Shown: piece by piece, positions 38,090 through 47,743 of the stretch
Layout of the letters: each line of letters starts with the position of its first letter
How positions within the stretch are numbered: position 1 is the stretch's first letter
Origin: Devosia aurantiaca
GTDB taxonomy: Bacteria > Pseudomonadota > Alphaproteobacteria > Rhizobiales > Devosiaceae
DNA length: 64,000 nt
Direction: 5' to 3'
Assembly: GCF_011058215.1 (NCBI RefSeq)
Contig: NZ_JAALFG010000001.1
Coordinates: 811,001-875,000, forward strand
The notes under the pieces: model-generated
Seen by the model: the letters and a program-made list of their open reading frames with translations, nothing else
Database searches by the model: none
Told to the model about the DNA's origin: nothing
Translations under genes and position numbers: made by a program

Positions 38090-40225
38090 TCAGGCCGATT
38101 GATCGGCAGTCGGGGCCAAAGCACTGCGTGCCGCAGCCGCATCGGCGTAGCGCGTGATGAGGTCGATATAGCCGGCGGCCCTATAGTGCCGCGGTGGCAC
38201 CGAGCGGATGGTGACGGCCCCGGCGCCAGCATTGAGAATAATCCGTCCACGCCCGCCGAAGCCGACCCGTTTCGGCGCCAGCGCCGGTCGCTTAAGAAGG
38301 AAGGTGGTGACCATTGTGCCGGCTTGGTTCACCACTGAAAGGTCTCGCAGGTCACCCCAATAGATCGGCTGGTCAAGGTTGATATGTTCGACGCGATCGG
38401 GAAAGAGGCGCAGATACGGGGTCTTGGCGCGTCGCAGCGCCTGCAGTCCGAACAGGAAAATGATTCCGCCGCAGACCCCGAAGGCAATGACGAGGATCAT
38501 CGCCTCGCTGCCGAAGCCGGGCAGGCCAAAGAGCGCCGTCCATGCCGCAGCGGCCAGCATCGGAATAGCGATAACGAACATCAAAATGGCGATGGGCGTG
38601 GTGTTCTCGAAGAGCTCGACAGCGTCGTCGCTGACAGCACGCGCCGTAGCTTGTAAAGTCTCTTGGTGATGTTGGTTCGCCTGCCGCGACGCTTCCGTCA
38701 GCCCGTTGGTTACTGTGCGGGAAATTGCATACGGGTCGGCAAAGTACTGGAATAGACCGGCCGGATCGCGGGGCAGCTTGGCCGCTGTCGCGAGCCGCTC
38801 GGAGCTCACGGCAAATTGGAAGGCAGCGAGGCGCTTTCGGTTGTCGGGATGGCTATCGGCTGGATGGGCGACCGAGCTTTCCAGAAGCCCTGATGGATCG
38901 TCGAGGCCCCGTTCGGCTGCCGCGCTTATGAGCAGTTGGACAACATCATTCTGTGCCTGACCAGGGGTGGCCCACAAGTACTGGATGATGTCGTTGATGA
39001 GCCCGGAGATAGCGCTGTGGCGTAGCAGCGCGCGGCCTGCCGCATCGGCTGACGTCAGCGTTGCGCTTTTGGCGTCGGCTTGAAGCTCGCGCACGCGGCT
39101 CCAATGCTGCACCGCGTAGTGGAAGCGATCGGCAACGAAATAGCCTAGCGCCAGTGCCGGGGAAGCAAGAAACGACAGCGATCCGTCTTGTGCCCGGCCG
39201 GCAGCGGCGACGGCGTTGATTGAGCTCGAAAAGCTCCTATAGATAGGGAGAAAGTTCTGACTATAGTCGGTGTCTTCGCCAGCGAAGTGCGCCAACTCAT
39301 GGCCGATCACGGTCATGACCTCGTCCGGCTCCATGAAGACCAGATGTCCCAGCGGCACGTGAAGGGTGTTGCCCTCGACGACAACATTGTCTGGAAGCAA
39401 CTTCACCGCGCTCGAGATGACGAAGAGCCCTTCAGCCACGCCGACAGCGATCGTATCAGGCACAGGCGCTCCGAGGTGACGGGCAGCATCTTCGACCAGT
39501 TGCCAAAGTCCGGGTGCGGCATTGCGGTCGATTGGCTGAGCGATCAGAACGTAGGGCTCTGTTTCAAAGAGGTGCGAGATCGTGCGCAGACGCGCCAACG
39601 CCTGCCAGGCGGTAACGAGGGCAATCGCGCCAAGGCCTGCGCCGATGGCGAGGACATAGGCTTGGCCGCGCCCCAGATTGTCGAGGCGCAACAGCGGCGC
39701 CACTTCAAACAGAACAACGCTGACTGTCGACAGCGCAATTACAACAACCAAGGCTACCAAGGCTCCCGGCAGAAGCCGCCGCACTGCCAAAAACCCTTGC
39801 AGCAGCGCTCGCCGCGATCGCCTGCCGACATTGCTGAGAACGATCGCGGTCAGAAGTATCGTGAGGCCAAGCCCAAAGGCGGCGAGGCCGCCGAACAGAA
39901 CGATCGGCGGCAAGACTTGGCGGTAGTCCGCCACGGCCAGCACGAGATCGAGCCCGCCAATGGCCTCCTGCATTTTCTCGAGCGCCAGATCGCCGACGTA
40001 AGTGTTGCCGTCTGCCGAGAACTGGATATTGGTGTTGATCGCTGAAAATTCGGGCGGTGGCAGCGCCGACATTTCGACCAGCTGTGCCTTGAGCGCTGCC
40101 CGCTGCTCGAAGACGAAATCGCGGTACTCTTCACCGCGCTGGATCTGCCAAAATCCCAGCGCGGCGATCAGCAGCGGAACAACGAGGGTAGTGACGACAA
40201 GGAACCGCTTCGAGTTCAACAGCAT
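38090..40225 (-). CDS. Large membrane-bound M48-family zinc metalloprotease
   Basis: The 711-residue protein carries the HExxH motif at His309-Glu310-His313 (VIGHELAHFAGEDTDYS), and a third-ligand region at VRELQADAKSA (glutamate). Four helices precede it (near residues 7-25, 105-128, 155-175 and 188-208), and two follow the protease domain at about residues 560-620. The N-terminal loop is periplasmic. The C-terminal part resembles a small PH-like module (RLFPDRVEHINLDQPIYWGD). HtpX-type proteases of this class cut misfolded membrane proteins; this one is more than twice HtpX length. It precedes the two-helix membrane protein by 14 bases. Confidence 0.82.
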   Translation of the reverse strand: MLLNSKRFLVVTTLVVPLLIAALGFWQIQRGEEYRDFVFEQRAALKAQLVEMSALPPPEFSAINTNIQFSADGNTYVGDLALEKMQEAIGGLDLVLAVADYRQVLPPIVLFGGLAAFGLGLTILLTAIVLSNVGRRSRRALLQGFLAVRRLLPGALVALVVVIALSTVSVVLFEVAPLLRLDNLGRGQAYVLAIGAGLGAIALVTAWQALARLRTISHLFETEPYVLIAQPIDRNAAPGLWQLVEDAARHLGAPVPDTIAVGVAEGLFVISSAVKLLPDNVVVEGNTLHVPLGHLVFMEPDEVMTVIGHELAHFAGEDTDYSQNFLPIYRSFSSSINAVAAAGRAQDGSLSFLASPALALGYFVADRFHYAVQHWSRVRELQADAKSATLTSADAAGRALLRHSAISGLINDIIQYLWATPGQAQNDVVQLLISAAAERGLDDPSGLLESSVAHPADSHPDNRKRLAAFQFAVSSERLATAAKLPRDPAGLFQYFADPYAISRTVTNGLTEASRQANQHHQETLQATARAVSDDAVELFENTTPIAILMFVIAIPMLAAAAWTALFGLPGFGSEAMILVIAFGVCGGIIFLFGLQALRRAKTPYLRLFPDRVEHINLDQPIYWGDLRDLSVVNQAGTMVTTFLLKRPALAPKRVGFGGRGRIILNAGAGAVTIRSVPPRHYRAAGYIDLITRYADAAAARSALAPTADQSA

Positions 40226-40403
40226 ACCGGCCTATCCACGGTTTATCGTGTCGCAACGGATGGCTACGGCATTTCGGGCAGATTGCCTAGAGCGGCCCGG
40301 AAATAGGACGCTGGTGCATTGGCGTGCTGCAGCTTGAGCTTCCACACTGTTGGAGCCGTCACAGTCCTCATGCGTTGGGTGCTGAGCCCAAGAGAGGCAG
40401 CAC

Positions 40404-41699
40404 GTGATCGACTGGTCGCCGGATCCTTACATCGTTCTGTTGACCGGGACCGGCATACTTATCGCCTTGGTTGCCTGGTTGCCGCTCGCCCTCAGGCGAT
40501 TGCCCATCTCTTTGCCGATCGTCTGCATCGCCATCGGCGGGCTGCTCTTTGGCACGCGGTACACCGGCATTGATCCGTCACCCAGTGCGCATCCCTATGT
40601 GACCGAGCGACTAACCGAGTTCGTCGTCATTATCGCTCTGATGGGCGCAGGCCTAAAGATCGACCGCGTCTTCTCACTCAAGCAATGGGGTATGGCCTGG
40701 CGGCTGCTCCTTGTGACAATGCCGCTGAGCATTCTTGCCATCATCGGGGTGGCGCACTGGGTTCTCGGTTTTGGTGCGGTGGCGGCGCTGCTCCTCGCAG
40801 CAAGCCTTGCCCCGACCGATCCCGTGCTTGCAGCCGATGTGCAGGTAGGTGGGCCAACGGAGGGTGGCGAGGACACGGTTCGTTTTGCCCTGACATCGGA
40901 GGCAGGCTTGAACGATGGCTTCGCCTTTCCCTTTGTGCACCTCGCCATAGCCATCAGCCTGGCCTCGACCACGGGGCAGGATTGGTTCTTGGAATGGGTG
41001 ACTTACAATGTCATCTGGGAGATTGTTGCCGGCATGGGGTGCGGCTGGCTCATTGGTCGGCTCTTTGGTTGGCTGACCTTCAAAATGCCTGGCGACACCT
41101 TGGCAAAAACCGGTGACGGCCTCATCGCCATTGCCGCTACTTTCATCTCGTACGGCGTCTCCGAGCTGGTCCACTGCTACGGTTTCTTCGCCGTTTTCGT
41201 CACCGCGCTAACCTTGCGGAGTGCCCACCGCAATCACGAGTTCCAGCGTGACATGCACGACATCACCGAACAGGTGGAACGCATCGCCATGATGGTTCTG
41301 CTGATCGCCTTCGGCGGCTCGCTGGTCACCGGCCTGCCCGCGCCGATTGGGTGGGCACAGGTCCTGGCAGCCGTGTTGATCCTCTTCGTCGTTCGCCCGA
41401 TCACCGGTCTTATTGGCATGATCGGCGCTCCGGCTACACAAGGCGAAAAGCTGACAATCGCCTTCTTTGGCATCCGCGGCGTGGGGTCATTTTACTATCT
41501 GGCCTATGGCCTCAACCACGGTCAGTTCGAGAATGCCGATCAGCTTTGGACGATTCTGTCCCTTGTCGTAATCATGTCTGTGGTCATGCACGGGCTGACG
41601 GTCACCCCTGTGATGCGTTGGCTTGACCGCAGTCAGGGCAGGGATTTGGATAAGGACGGCGTGCCACCACCCGGGCTGCAGGGTCCCGCAGACAGTTGA
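40404..41699 (+). CDS. CPA1-family cation/proton antiporter (NhaP-like)
   Basis: The 431-residue membrane protein has about 12 hydrophobic segments. The key motif is ASLAPTDPVLAADVQVG with the Asp used for ion exchange, followed by EAGLNDGFAFPFV, where NhaP-type proteins carry the ND pair. The later FFGIRGVGSFYYLAYGLNHG motif is typical of the family. No large cytoplasmic tail is present. The start is GTG 40404 after AGAGAGG. It is divergent from the M48 protease gene across 178 bases. Its expected role is sodium or potassium efflux and pH homeostasis. Confidence 0.88.
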   Translation: MIDWSPDPYIVLLTGTGILIALVAWLPLALRRLPISLPIVCIAIGGLLFGTRYTGIDPSPSAHPYVTERLTEFVVIIALMGAGLKIDRVFSLKQWGMAWRLLLVTMPLSILAIIGVAHWVLGFGAVAALLLAASLAPTDPVLAADVQVGGPTEGGEDTVRFALTSEAGLNDGFAFPFVHLAIAISLASTTGQDWFLEWVTYNVIWEIVAGMGCGWLIGRLFGWLTFKMPGDTLAKTGDGLIAIAATFISYGVSELVHCYGFFAVFVTALTLRSAHRNHEFQRDMHDITEQVERIAMMVLLIAFGGSLVTGLPAPIGWAQVLAAVLILFVVRPITGLIGMIGAPATQGEKLTIAFFGIRGVGSFYYLAYGLNHGQFENADQLWTILSLVVIMSVVMHGLTVTPVMRWLDRSQGRDLDKDGVPPPGLQGPADS

Positions 41700-41712
41700 G
41701 TTCCCTATCGCT

Positions 41713-42123
41713 TCAGGTTGGCATTTGCTCGAACTTTGATATCGCTGGGTCAAGGTGGTCCCAGCCATAGCCAGCACTCGTCCATGTCACGGCGGCGGGT
41801 TCAAACACAGCGGGGTCATCGAGGCTTGCAGGCGTAACAATGAGCACTTCAGGCATGGCCGGGAACGTCAGAAAAACCGGCGAACCGCAAGTGGGGCAGA
41901 AGCCTCGGCGCTTTACGGTGCCGCCATCGCCCGTGCTCTGCCAATGGGATATTTCTCCGGACGACGTAACCTGGGCACTGACAAAGGTCACATGCGACTG
42001 GTGGCCTGTGCCGCTGTCGCGCTGACATTGCCGACACTGGCAATGCAGCATGGAAGCTGGCTCTCCGGAGATCTCGTAGCGGAAGGCGCCACAAGCACAG
42101 CCTCCTGAAAATGTCCTTGGCAT
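41713..42123 (-). CDS. GFA-family (CENP-V domain) zinc protein
   Basis: The 136-residue protein has the GFA fold: CACGAFRYEISGEP with the first cysteines, CQCRQCQRDSG with the second set, and the FCPTCGSPVF knuckle, so six to seven zinc ligands are intact. The family is named after glutathione-dependent formaldehyde activation, though most members bind zinc with unknown substrate. It ends 13 bases beyond the convergent antiporter stop and begins near the AHSA1 gene, so it may belong to the ArsR-AHSA1-GFA transcript. Confidence 0.83.
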   Translation of the reverse strand: MPRTFSGGCACGAFRYEISGEPASMLHCQCRQCQRDSGTGHQSHVTFVSAQVTSSGEISHWQSTGDGGTVKRRGFCPTCGSPVFLTFPAMPEVLIVTPASLDDPAVFEPAAVTWTSAGYGWDHLDPAISKFEQMPT

Positions 42124-42141
42124 CGATAACGCTTTCCAACT

Positions 42142-42621
42142 TCAGTTGAGCGCTTGCTCGGCGGCGTCTTCTGCAGCGACCTGATCAAGCCGCCTGGTGA
42201 CGACCTTCCAGCCATCGCTCATGTTACGATACGCGATTTCATTTTGGGGCAGCAGGAAGCCCGAATGGATCAGTTGCAAGCGGGTGCCGCCTTCCGCTGC
42301 GGTCAGGGTGATGGTGACCAGCGTCTCCAGCTTCGATCCATAACCTACATTGTCCCCATGACCTCCGGTCCAGGTATAGGACAGGGCTTGGTTCTCTATG
42401 ACCTCGACCACCTCGCAGCGGATCGTGCCGTCCCATTCTCCTGCCGGCTTGGTCTGGAAGGTGAAGCGGTTGCCTACAGCAGCCTCGAATCCTTCCTCCG
42501 GCATGAGCCAACGCCCGATCAGCGCCCGGGTGGTCAGAGCCTTCCAGAGCACTGCCGGCGCATGGGGAAAGACTTCGTCGAGGACTATAGCTTGCTTGTT
42601 GGCCTGCATGGTCTGGTTCAC
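42142..42621 (-). CDS. SRPBCC-family AHSA1-like protein
   Basis: The 159-residue protein is an activator-of-Hsp90-like START-fold protein. It has the FPHAPAVLWKALTTRALIGR opening, WLMPEEGFEAAVGNRFTFQT, and the C-terminal GWKVVTRRLDQV helix. Its start overlaps the ArsR gene stop by 4 bases (ATGA). This ArsR-SRPBCC pairing is very common and is thought to be a ligand-responsive unit, but the ligand is unknown. The GFA gene follows 18 bases after its stop. Confidence 0.85.
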   Translation of the reverse strand: MNQTMQANKQAIVLDEVFPHAPAVLWKALTTRALIGRWLMPEEGFEAAVGNRFTFQTKPAGEWDGTIRCEVVEVIENQALSYTWTGGHGDNVGYGSKLETLVTITLTAAEGGTRLQLIHSGFLLPQNEIAYRNMSDGWKVVTRRLDQVAAEDAAEQALN

Positions 42622-42947
42622 GGGTCGATCTCCTTTAGGAGCTTGCGTAGATCGGAGAAGCGCTCACGCCAAAACACGCCGTAGTGGTTCATCCACTCGG
42701 CGAGTGGCTCGAGGCCTTCAGGTCTGGCGCGGTAGTAAACCTTGCGACCCTCTGGCCGTTCGCTCACAAGTCCCGCCATCTTTAAGGTCTTAAGGTGCTG
42801 CGAGATCGCTCCCTGCGTGATGGCACTTGCGCGGGTCAGCTCAACAACAGTGATCTCATTGGCATCGACCACGCGCTCGAATAGCGCGCGACGGGTGGGG
42901 TCGGCGAGTGCTCGCATAACAGGGGAGATAGCTTCGGTTTCCAACAT
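42618..42947 (-). CDS. ArsR/SdpR-family transcriptional regulator
   Basis: The 109-residue winged-helix regulator has VMRALADPTRRALFERVVDA, then VVELTRASAITQGAISQHLKTL as the recognition helix, and the wing GLVSERPEGRKVYYRARPEG. The metal-binding cysteines of arsenic sensors are absent, as in SdpR-type members. The ATG at 42947 is preferred; an upstream in-frame codon at 43022 would run through the operator. Two overlapping palindromes sit directly upstream, so autoregulation of the ArsR-AHSA1 pair is likely. Confidence 0.85.
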   Translation of the reverse strand: MLETEAISPVMRALADPTRRALFERVVDANEITVVELTRASAITQGAISQHLKTLKMAGLVSERPEGRKVYYRARPEGLEPLAEWMNHYGVFWRERFSDLRKLLKEIDP

Positions 42948-42954
42948 GACATAA

Positions 42955-42979
42955 CGATTAGCCGATGCTAATCGATTAG
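42955..42979. promoter_or_regulatory. Candidate ArsR operator, overlapping palindromes
   Basis: CGATTAGC at 42955-42962 and GCTAATCG at 42967-42974 are a perfect inverted repeat with a 4-base spacer. A second perfect 12-base palindrome, CTAATCGATTAG, overlaps it at 42968-42979. They begin 8 bases upstream of the ArsR start codon, a place where bound repressor would block transcription. Confidence 0.6.
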
Positions 42980-43039
42980 TCAATGCTATTGAATTGACCG
43001 GTTGTCGGTGGCATTGACCCAAACGTCGTTCAGGGAGAA

Positions 43040-43830
43040 CTAAAGTTCGCTCATGGCCATTACTTTGAGCGTTTCCTCGCGGATGTCGGCAAGGATGGCG
43101 CGCTTGTATTCAGAAAACTGCGGGCTGGTGACAATATCGTAGCGACGCGGGCGCTCCAGGTTAATGGCGATCTCGCGCTTGACCAGCCCCGGTCGGGAGG
43201 CGAGGACGACGACACGGTCCGCCAAGAAAATGGCCTCCTCGACATCGTGGGTGATGAAAAGCACGGTGACCTTGTGATCTTCCCAAACCTTGAGCAGCAA
43301 CTCCTGCATCATGCCGCGGGTCTGGGCATCGAGAGCGCCAAAGGGCTCGTCCATCAGTAGGAGTGAGGGCTTGTAAACAAGCGCGCGGGCGATCGCGACG
43401 CGCTGGCGCATGCCGCCGGAGAGTTGGCGTGGATGGGCGTTTTCGAAACCGGCCAGCCCCACCTCGTGGATAAACTGGCGCACGATTTCGGTCTTTTCAG
43501 ACTTCTGCATCTGGCTTTTTCGAGCGCGAAAAGAATGTTCTTCTCGACTGTCATCCATTCAAAAAGACTATAGCCCTGAAAGACAAAGCCGCGATCGCGG
43601 CCCGGCCCGGTGACGGGCTTGCCGTCGATGGTGATCTCGCCGAAGGTTGGTTCGGTCAGCCCGCCCACCATATTGAGCAGGGTGGACTTGCCGCAGCCCG
43701 AAGTGCCCACGATTGAGACGAACTCGTTGGGCGCAACGCTGAGGTCGATGCGGTCGATGGCGAGGAACTCGTCGTCACCCTCGCCGAAAATTTTGCCCAC
43801 TGCGTCAATAAGAATCTTTGGAGCACTCAT
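43040..43830 (-). CDS. ABC transporter ATP-binding protein, NitT/TauT type, frameshifted as read
   Basis: This ATPase of about 263 residues has Walker A GTSGCGKSTLLNMVGG, the Q-loop FVFQGYSLFEWMTV, signature RQLSGGMRQRVAIARAL, Walker B SLLLMDEPFGALDAQTR and the switch FITHDVEEAIFLADRV. The frame breaks at the T run 43516-43520. With one more T (A on the coding strand) the linker reads ALEKSQMQKSEKTEIV. The gene is last in a minus-strand operon and overlaps the permease by 4 bases. It powers import of the substrate bound by the protein at 44738. Confidence 0.85.
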
Positions 43831-44683
43831 CGGTCGGCAGCCCAGCGGAACAGCGAACGGCCAGTGCGCTTGAACGCGTAGTCGGTGAGCAGACCCAGTA
43901 TCCCGATGAACAAGGTGCCGAAAATAATGGTATCGGTGGCCAGATAACGCTGCGCATCCATGATGCGGCGACCTAGACCGCTCTGGGCGGCGACAAGTTC
44001 TGCAACCACAAGATAGGTCCAGGTCCAGCCGATAGTGATACGGCACGTGTCCCAGATGGCCGGGAGCGCGGCAGGCAGGATGATGCGCCACAAGATCTCG
44101 GTGTTGGAAAAGCCTAGTGTCTGTCCAGCGCGAATGAGGTTGATGTCGATGGTCTTGACGTTGTCCATCACCATCAGCGCCATCTGGAAGAAGGTGCCGA
44201 GAAACAGGATCAGGATCTTCTGCTCGTTGCCGATGCCGGCCCAGAGAATCGTCAACGGGATTAGTGCGACGACCGGCATGTAGCGCACGGTCGAAATCAG
44301 CGGCTCTAGAGCGCCTTCAAAGAGGCGAAAGTTGCCCATCAGGATACCGACTGGAATGGCCAGTGCAGCCGCACTCAGCCAGCCGACTACGATGCGATAG
44401 GTGCTGATGGCGGCGTCCTGCAACAGGATGCCAGTGGTGATCTGGCGCCAAGCTTCCTCGATGATGGCGAGAGGGCTGGGCAGAAACAGCGGTTTGACGA
44501 GGCCCAGCGCGGTGACGGTCAACCAGGCCAGCACCAGCAGGCCCGGAACGACAAGACCCGCGCTGTTGAAGACGCGATTTGAATGGCTTGGCGCAACCGC
44601 AGCAGCCCGCCGCGGCTGCGACGCGTGCGGCGGTCGATCCGGCCTGCAGCGGTAGTTTCGGCTATGCTCGGAATGTTGGGCAT
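43827..44683 (-). CDS. ABC transporter permease, NitT/TauT type, likely frameshifted near N terminus
   Basis: This six-helix permease of about 285 residues has STYRIVVGWLSAAALAIPVG, RYMPVVALIPLTILWAGIG and the EAA-type loop RAGQTLGFSNTEILWRIILP. The only good start codon, ATG 44683, is in a different frame from the body. One more T in 44578-44580 (A on the coding strand) joins MPNIPSIAETTAAG...LRQAIQNRVFNSAGLVVPG into a normal N terminus. Without repair a TTG at 44687 would have to be used. The start lies 55 bases from the binding-protein stop. Confidence 0.8.
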
Positions 44684-44737
44684 GCAAGTTCTTAGCTTGA
44701 AGGTGGGCAAGCGGCGCCAGCAGGCGCCACCTGATTG

Positions 44738-45702
44738 TTACTGTGCGACCGCCGCGTTGATCGCCGCCAAGTCGAGGAAAGCATCTCCCGTAGGCACGGT
44801 CTTGACTTCGTCGGGATTGGCAGTCTGCATAATGGCGCCGATCTCTTCGACTGTCGCTTGGAAATCGCCCTGCAGCGCGGCGGCGTTTTCGGAGAGGTCA
44901 TAGAGGTGTACGCCCGCAAAGGCGGTATTGAATTCCTCAATCGGGCTGCCGACGGCGTCGGCAATGATCTTGCCACCTTCCTCGGGATTATCGCGCAAGA
45001 AGGTCACGGCCTGGTCCCAGGCCTTGATGATGCCGACGAGCGCGTCCGGATTGGCGGCAATGAAGCTAGTTTCGGCGGCCAGCACATCGCTGATCAGGCC
45101 CGGCTTTTCGCCGGCGGTGTAGAGGACCTTGAAGTCGGGACCCTGAGCAAGTGCGGCGGAGATATAAGGCTCGTACGTCACCGCTACGTCGACACGGCCG
45201 GCGATAAGGGCTAGGCCGGCGTCTGCCGCAGCCAGTGGCACGGCCTCGACATCGGCAATGCTGAGGCCGTTGGCGCCCAGCGCGTAGTTGAGCAGCAGGT
45301 CGCTGGTCGAGCCAAGTTCGTAGGCGACCTTCTTGCCCTTGAGCTCGGTGACTGAGGTTATACTGTTGCCGGCAAGCACCGCGTCGGCCGTCGTAGAGCC
45401 GTCCATGATCATGAAGCCCTTAAGATCGACGCCGTTGTTCATGTTGAGGATGACGGTATTGGTGGCTGCTGAGATTACCTGGATATTGCCGCTCGCCAGA
45501 GCCGCGGCGACATCTTGGTCCCAGGTAAAATTGATCAGTTCGACATCGACGCCATTGTCCTCGAAAAACCCTGCTGGTCGGCGATCCACAGCGGACCATA
45601 GCCAAGCCAGGGCTGGACGCCAATTTTGATGGTTTCAGCCTGGGCGGGCGCTGCCAGGGCCGCGAGCGCAAGATAGGCAAGGGCAACAGGTGCAAACTTC
45701 AT
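44738..45702 (-). CDS. ABC transporter substrate-binding protein, NMT1/TauA-like, frameshifted as read
   Basis: This periplasmic binding protein of about 321 residues begins with signal peptide KFAPVALAYLALAALAAPAQ at ATG 45702, then KIGVQPWLGYGPLWIADQQG. The frame breaks at the A run 45564-45568. One more A rejoins QQGFFEDNGVDVELINF, a hallmark of the NMT1/nitrate-sulfonate class. Later segments include VAYELGSTSDLLLNYALG and VDVAVTYEPYISAALAQ. Ligands of this class include taurine, nitrate, thiamine precursors and small amides. The dimethylformamidase-like neighbour suggests an amide, which is inference. Confidence 0.85.
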
Positions 45703-45764
45703 GAGCAATTTCCTTTAGTGACGCGGTTCCGAGCACGCTTGGCCGCATACATGGACGGATTAGC

Positions 45765-47743
45765 TCAACTTGAAAAGTGCAAGAGTAAGTTCGTGGTGAT
45801 CTGGCCCACGTCGTTCTGTTCGTTCGGGCCGGGTAAGGCGCCGATAAAGCAGACGGAGCTGGCGGAAAATACCGCTCCTCCGGAGGGCCATGGCCAATAG
45901 GTCATCTCGGCAACACGCCGACTTTCGCGCTCCGGCGTGCCGCCTTCATACCAACGGCCCGGGTCATCGACATAATCATCAGGGAAGCTGACGGCGGTGG
46001 CGAGCACTACGACGCCGTCTGAGGTGCCGAGGAAGGAGCTGGTGTTGTCGACCTCGTATCCTGCCGCTCCGCCGAGTACGATACCGCTGTGGCCAAAACT
46101 GGTAGCGGTCACGCCATCGAAGATCCAGGACACGGCATCGTCATAGCTTTGTGCGGTGCGCGCAAAAGGCAGCGCGGTGCTGAAGCCCATGAGCGCTATA
46201 CCGACGCCAGTGAGGCTGAACTCGCCCCGCCCGCGATCCCGCAGGTAGCCGCCCGGTTCGTTGGTAAGGGCGAGCGCCATTTCGGCCAGCGGTCCATCCC
46301 AGGTGCGGCCCACCTGTGTAGGACCGCGGCGCAACTCCATCAAGTCATCCTTGAAGGCGACAGCGGCGGCGAAGCCGTTGCCACCCAGATACGCAAGATG
46401 GCCGCCGGCAGCTACATGGCTGCGATATGCCCACTCCATCTCGACGGACAGATATTCGGGATGACTGCCGGTGAGGACGCCCTTGTAGCCAGCCAGCAGA
46501 CTGTTGCCGGACTGGTGCAGGTCGTGATCGGTCGCGATATCTAGGGAGATGCCAGTGCGGGCGGCAAAGCGAAGGAAATGCAAGTCCACTGGCAAAAGGT
46601 GTGGTGCGCCACAAAGCGGATAAAGATAGTCGTCGCGAAGGGTTGCCTTGGGTCTCCGCGTGGAGGCAAGGGACACGCCGCTGGCGTCGGAGTGATAATC
46701 GTAGAGTGATCGCAGATCATTATCGCGCGCGAACTGGTGGCCGCGATCGGTGCCGATCCATTCGTACAGGTGCGGCGGTAGATGTTCGTCGGCATAGGCG
46801 AGGTAGGTCGCCGTAGGAGCGACGAATAAGAGCGGTGACCGCGGTTGTCGCGCCGAGACGAAAAAGGAAGGCGTTCGACGGCACCGGCGCTCACCAGCTC
46901 GATGGCATATACGCCGGAGCGGGCGTCGGCAGGAATGTCGATGGTGAAATCGGCAGACCAATCAAGGCCCGCCATGTCGGTGTCGTGGCAGTGGATGGCA
47001 TCGTAATGTGTCGGCGTCAGGCGCGGATCGAGGCTTGAGCCATCCCAGCGCGCCGATCGAACGCAAAAGGTCGGATTGTTGTGAAAGGCGAGGCTGAGAC
47101 CACTAGAGACGAGCGGTCCAGCCGTGAATAAGGTCGGGAAGGCGAAGGCGTCGGTGTCGTCTTTGCTGTTCAGCGTGATCCTGGCGATACGGCAGTTCAG
47201 GGTCGGCAGGCTTTCCGCCGCGTCCGAGCAGAAAACCAGCTGTTCGGGCTGGGGCGCCGTAAGAGGGTAGGACAGAGCAGAGGGCCTGGTGGGATCTAGC
47301 CCCGTCACGGTCAGACTCTCGGTGCCCAGACTGATGGCCAGCCATCGGCTAGTCGGCAGGATGCCGATCAGAATCGGCTCGCCATTAGCCCGATAGACCA
47401 GCCGATCGTTGTCTTCGATCAACAGCGAAAAGGTGCCGGCGTCTAGGAGTACGCGGCGGCCTGGATTTCGGGTCAGCAGCAGTTCGAAGGATAGTCCAGA
47501 GAAACTGGCAGGGGCACTAAGGGACAAATATGCTCCCTGCGAAAAGGAGCGATGCTGCCCGTTTGCCAACTGCCGCACTGCCCAATCGACCACGGGAAGC
47601 GCGTCGCGATCGAGGGCGCGGACGCAGACCGCCTCGATGGGGCCAAGGCTTGAACAAGAGACGAGCCGCTCGATGGCGTTGCCGGTCCAGGGTTCGACAA
47701 AGCCTGTGATGGCCATGGAAGAATGATCAACAGTTCGCAGCAT
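45765..47743 (-). CDS. N,N-dimethylformamidase large-subunit-like protein, frameshifted as read
   Basis: This protein of about 659 residues resembles the large (beta) subunit of N,N-dimethylformamidase, which hydrolyses formamides to an amine and formate. An N-terminal beta-rich half ends SAGAVERLPF. The C-terminal half has LLFVAPTATYLAYADEHL, LYDYHSDASGVSLASTRRPK, FLRFAARTGISLDIATDHDL and GGHLAYLGGNGFAAAV, the pattern of that family. The frame changes at the A run 46861-46865, where one more A gives LPFFVSARQPRSP. The typical subunit is about 760 residues, so this one is somewhat short. No small-subunit gene is visible. The start is ATG 47743, with 47716 possible. It is the first gene of the operon with the importer. 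Confidence 0.75.
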
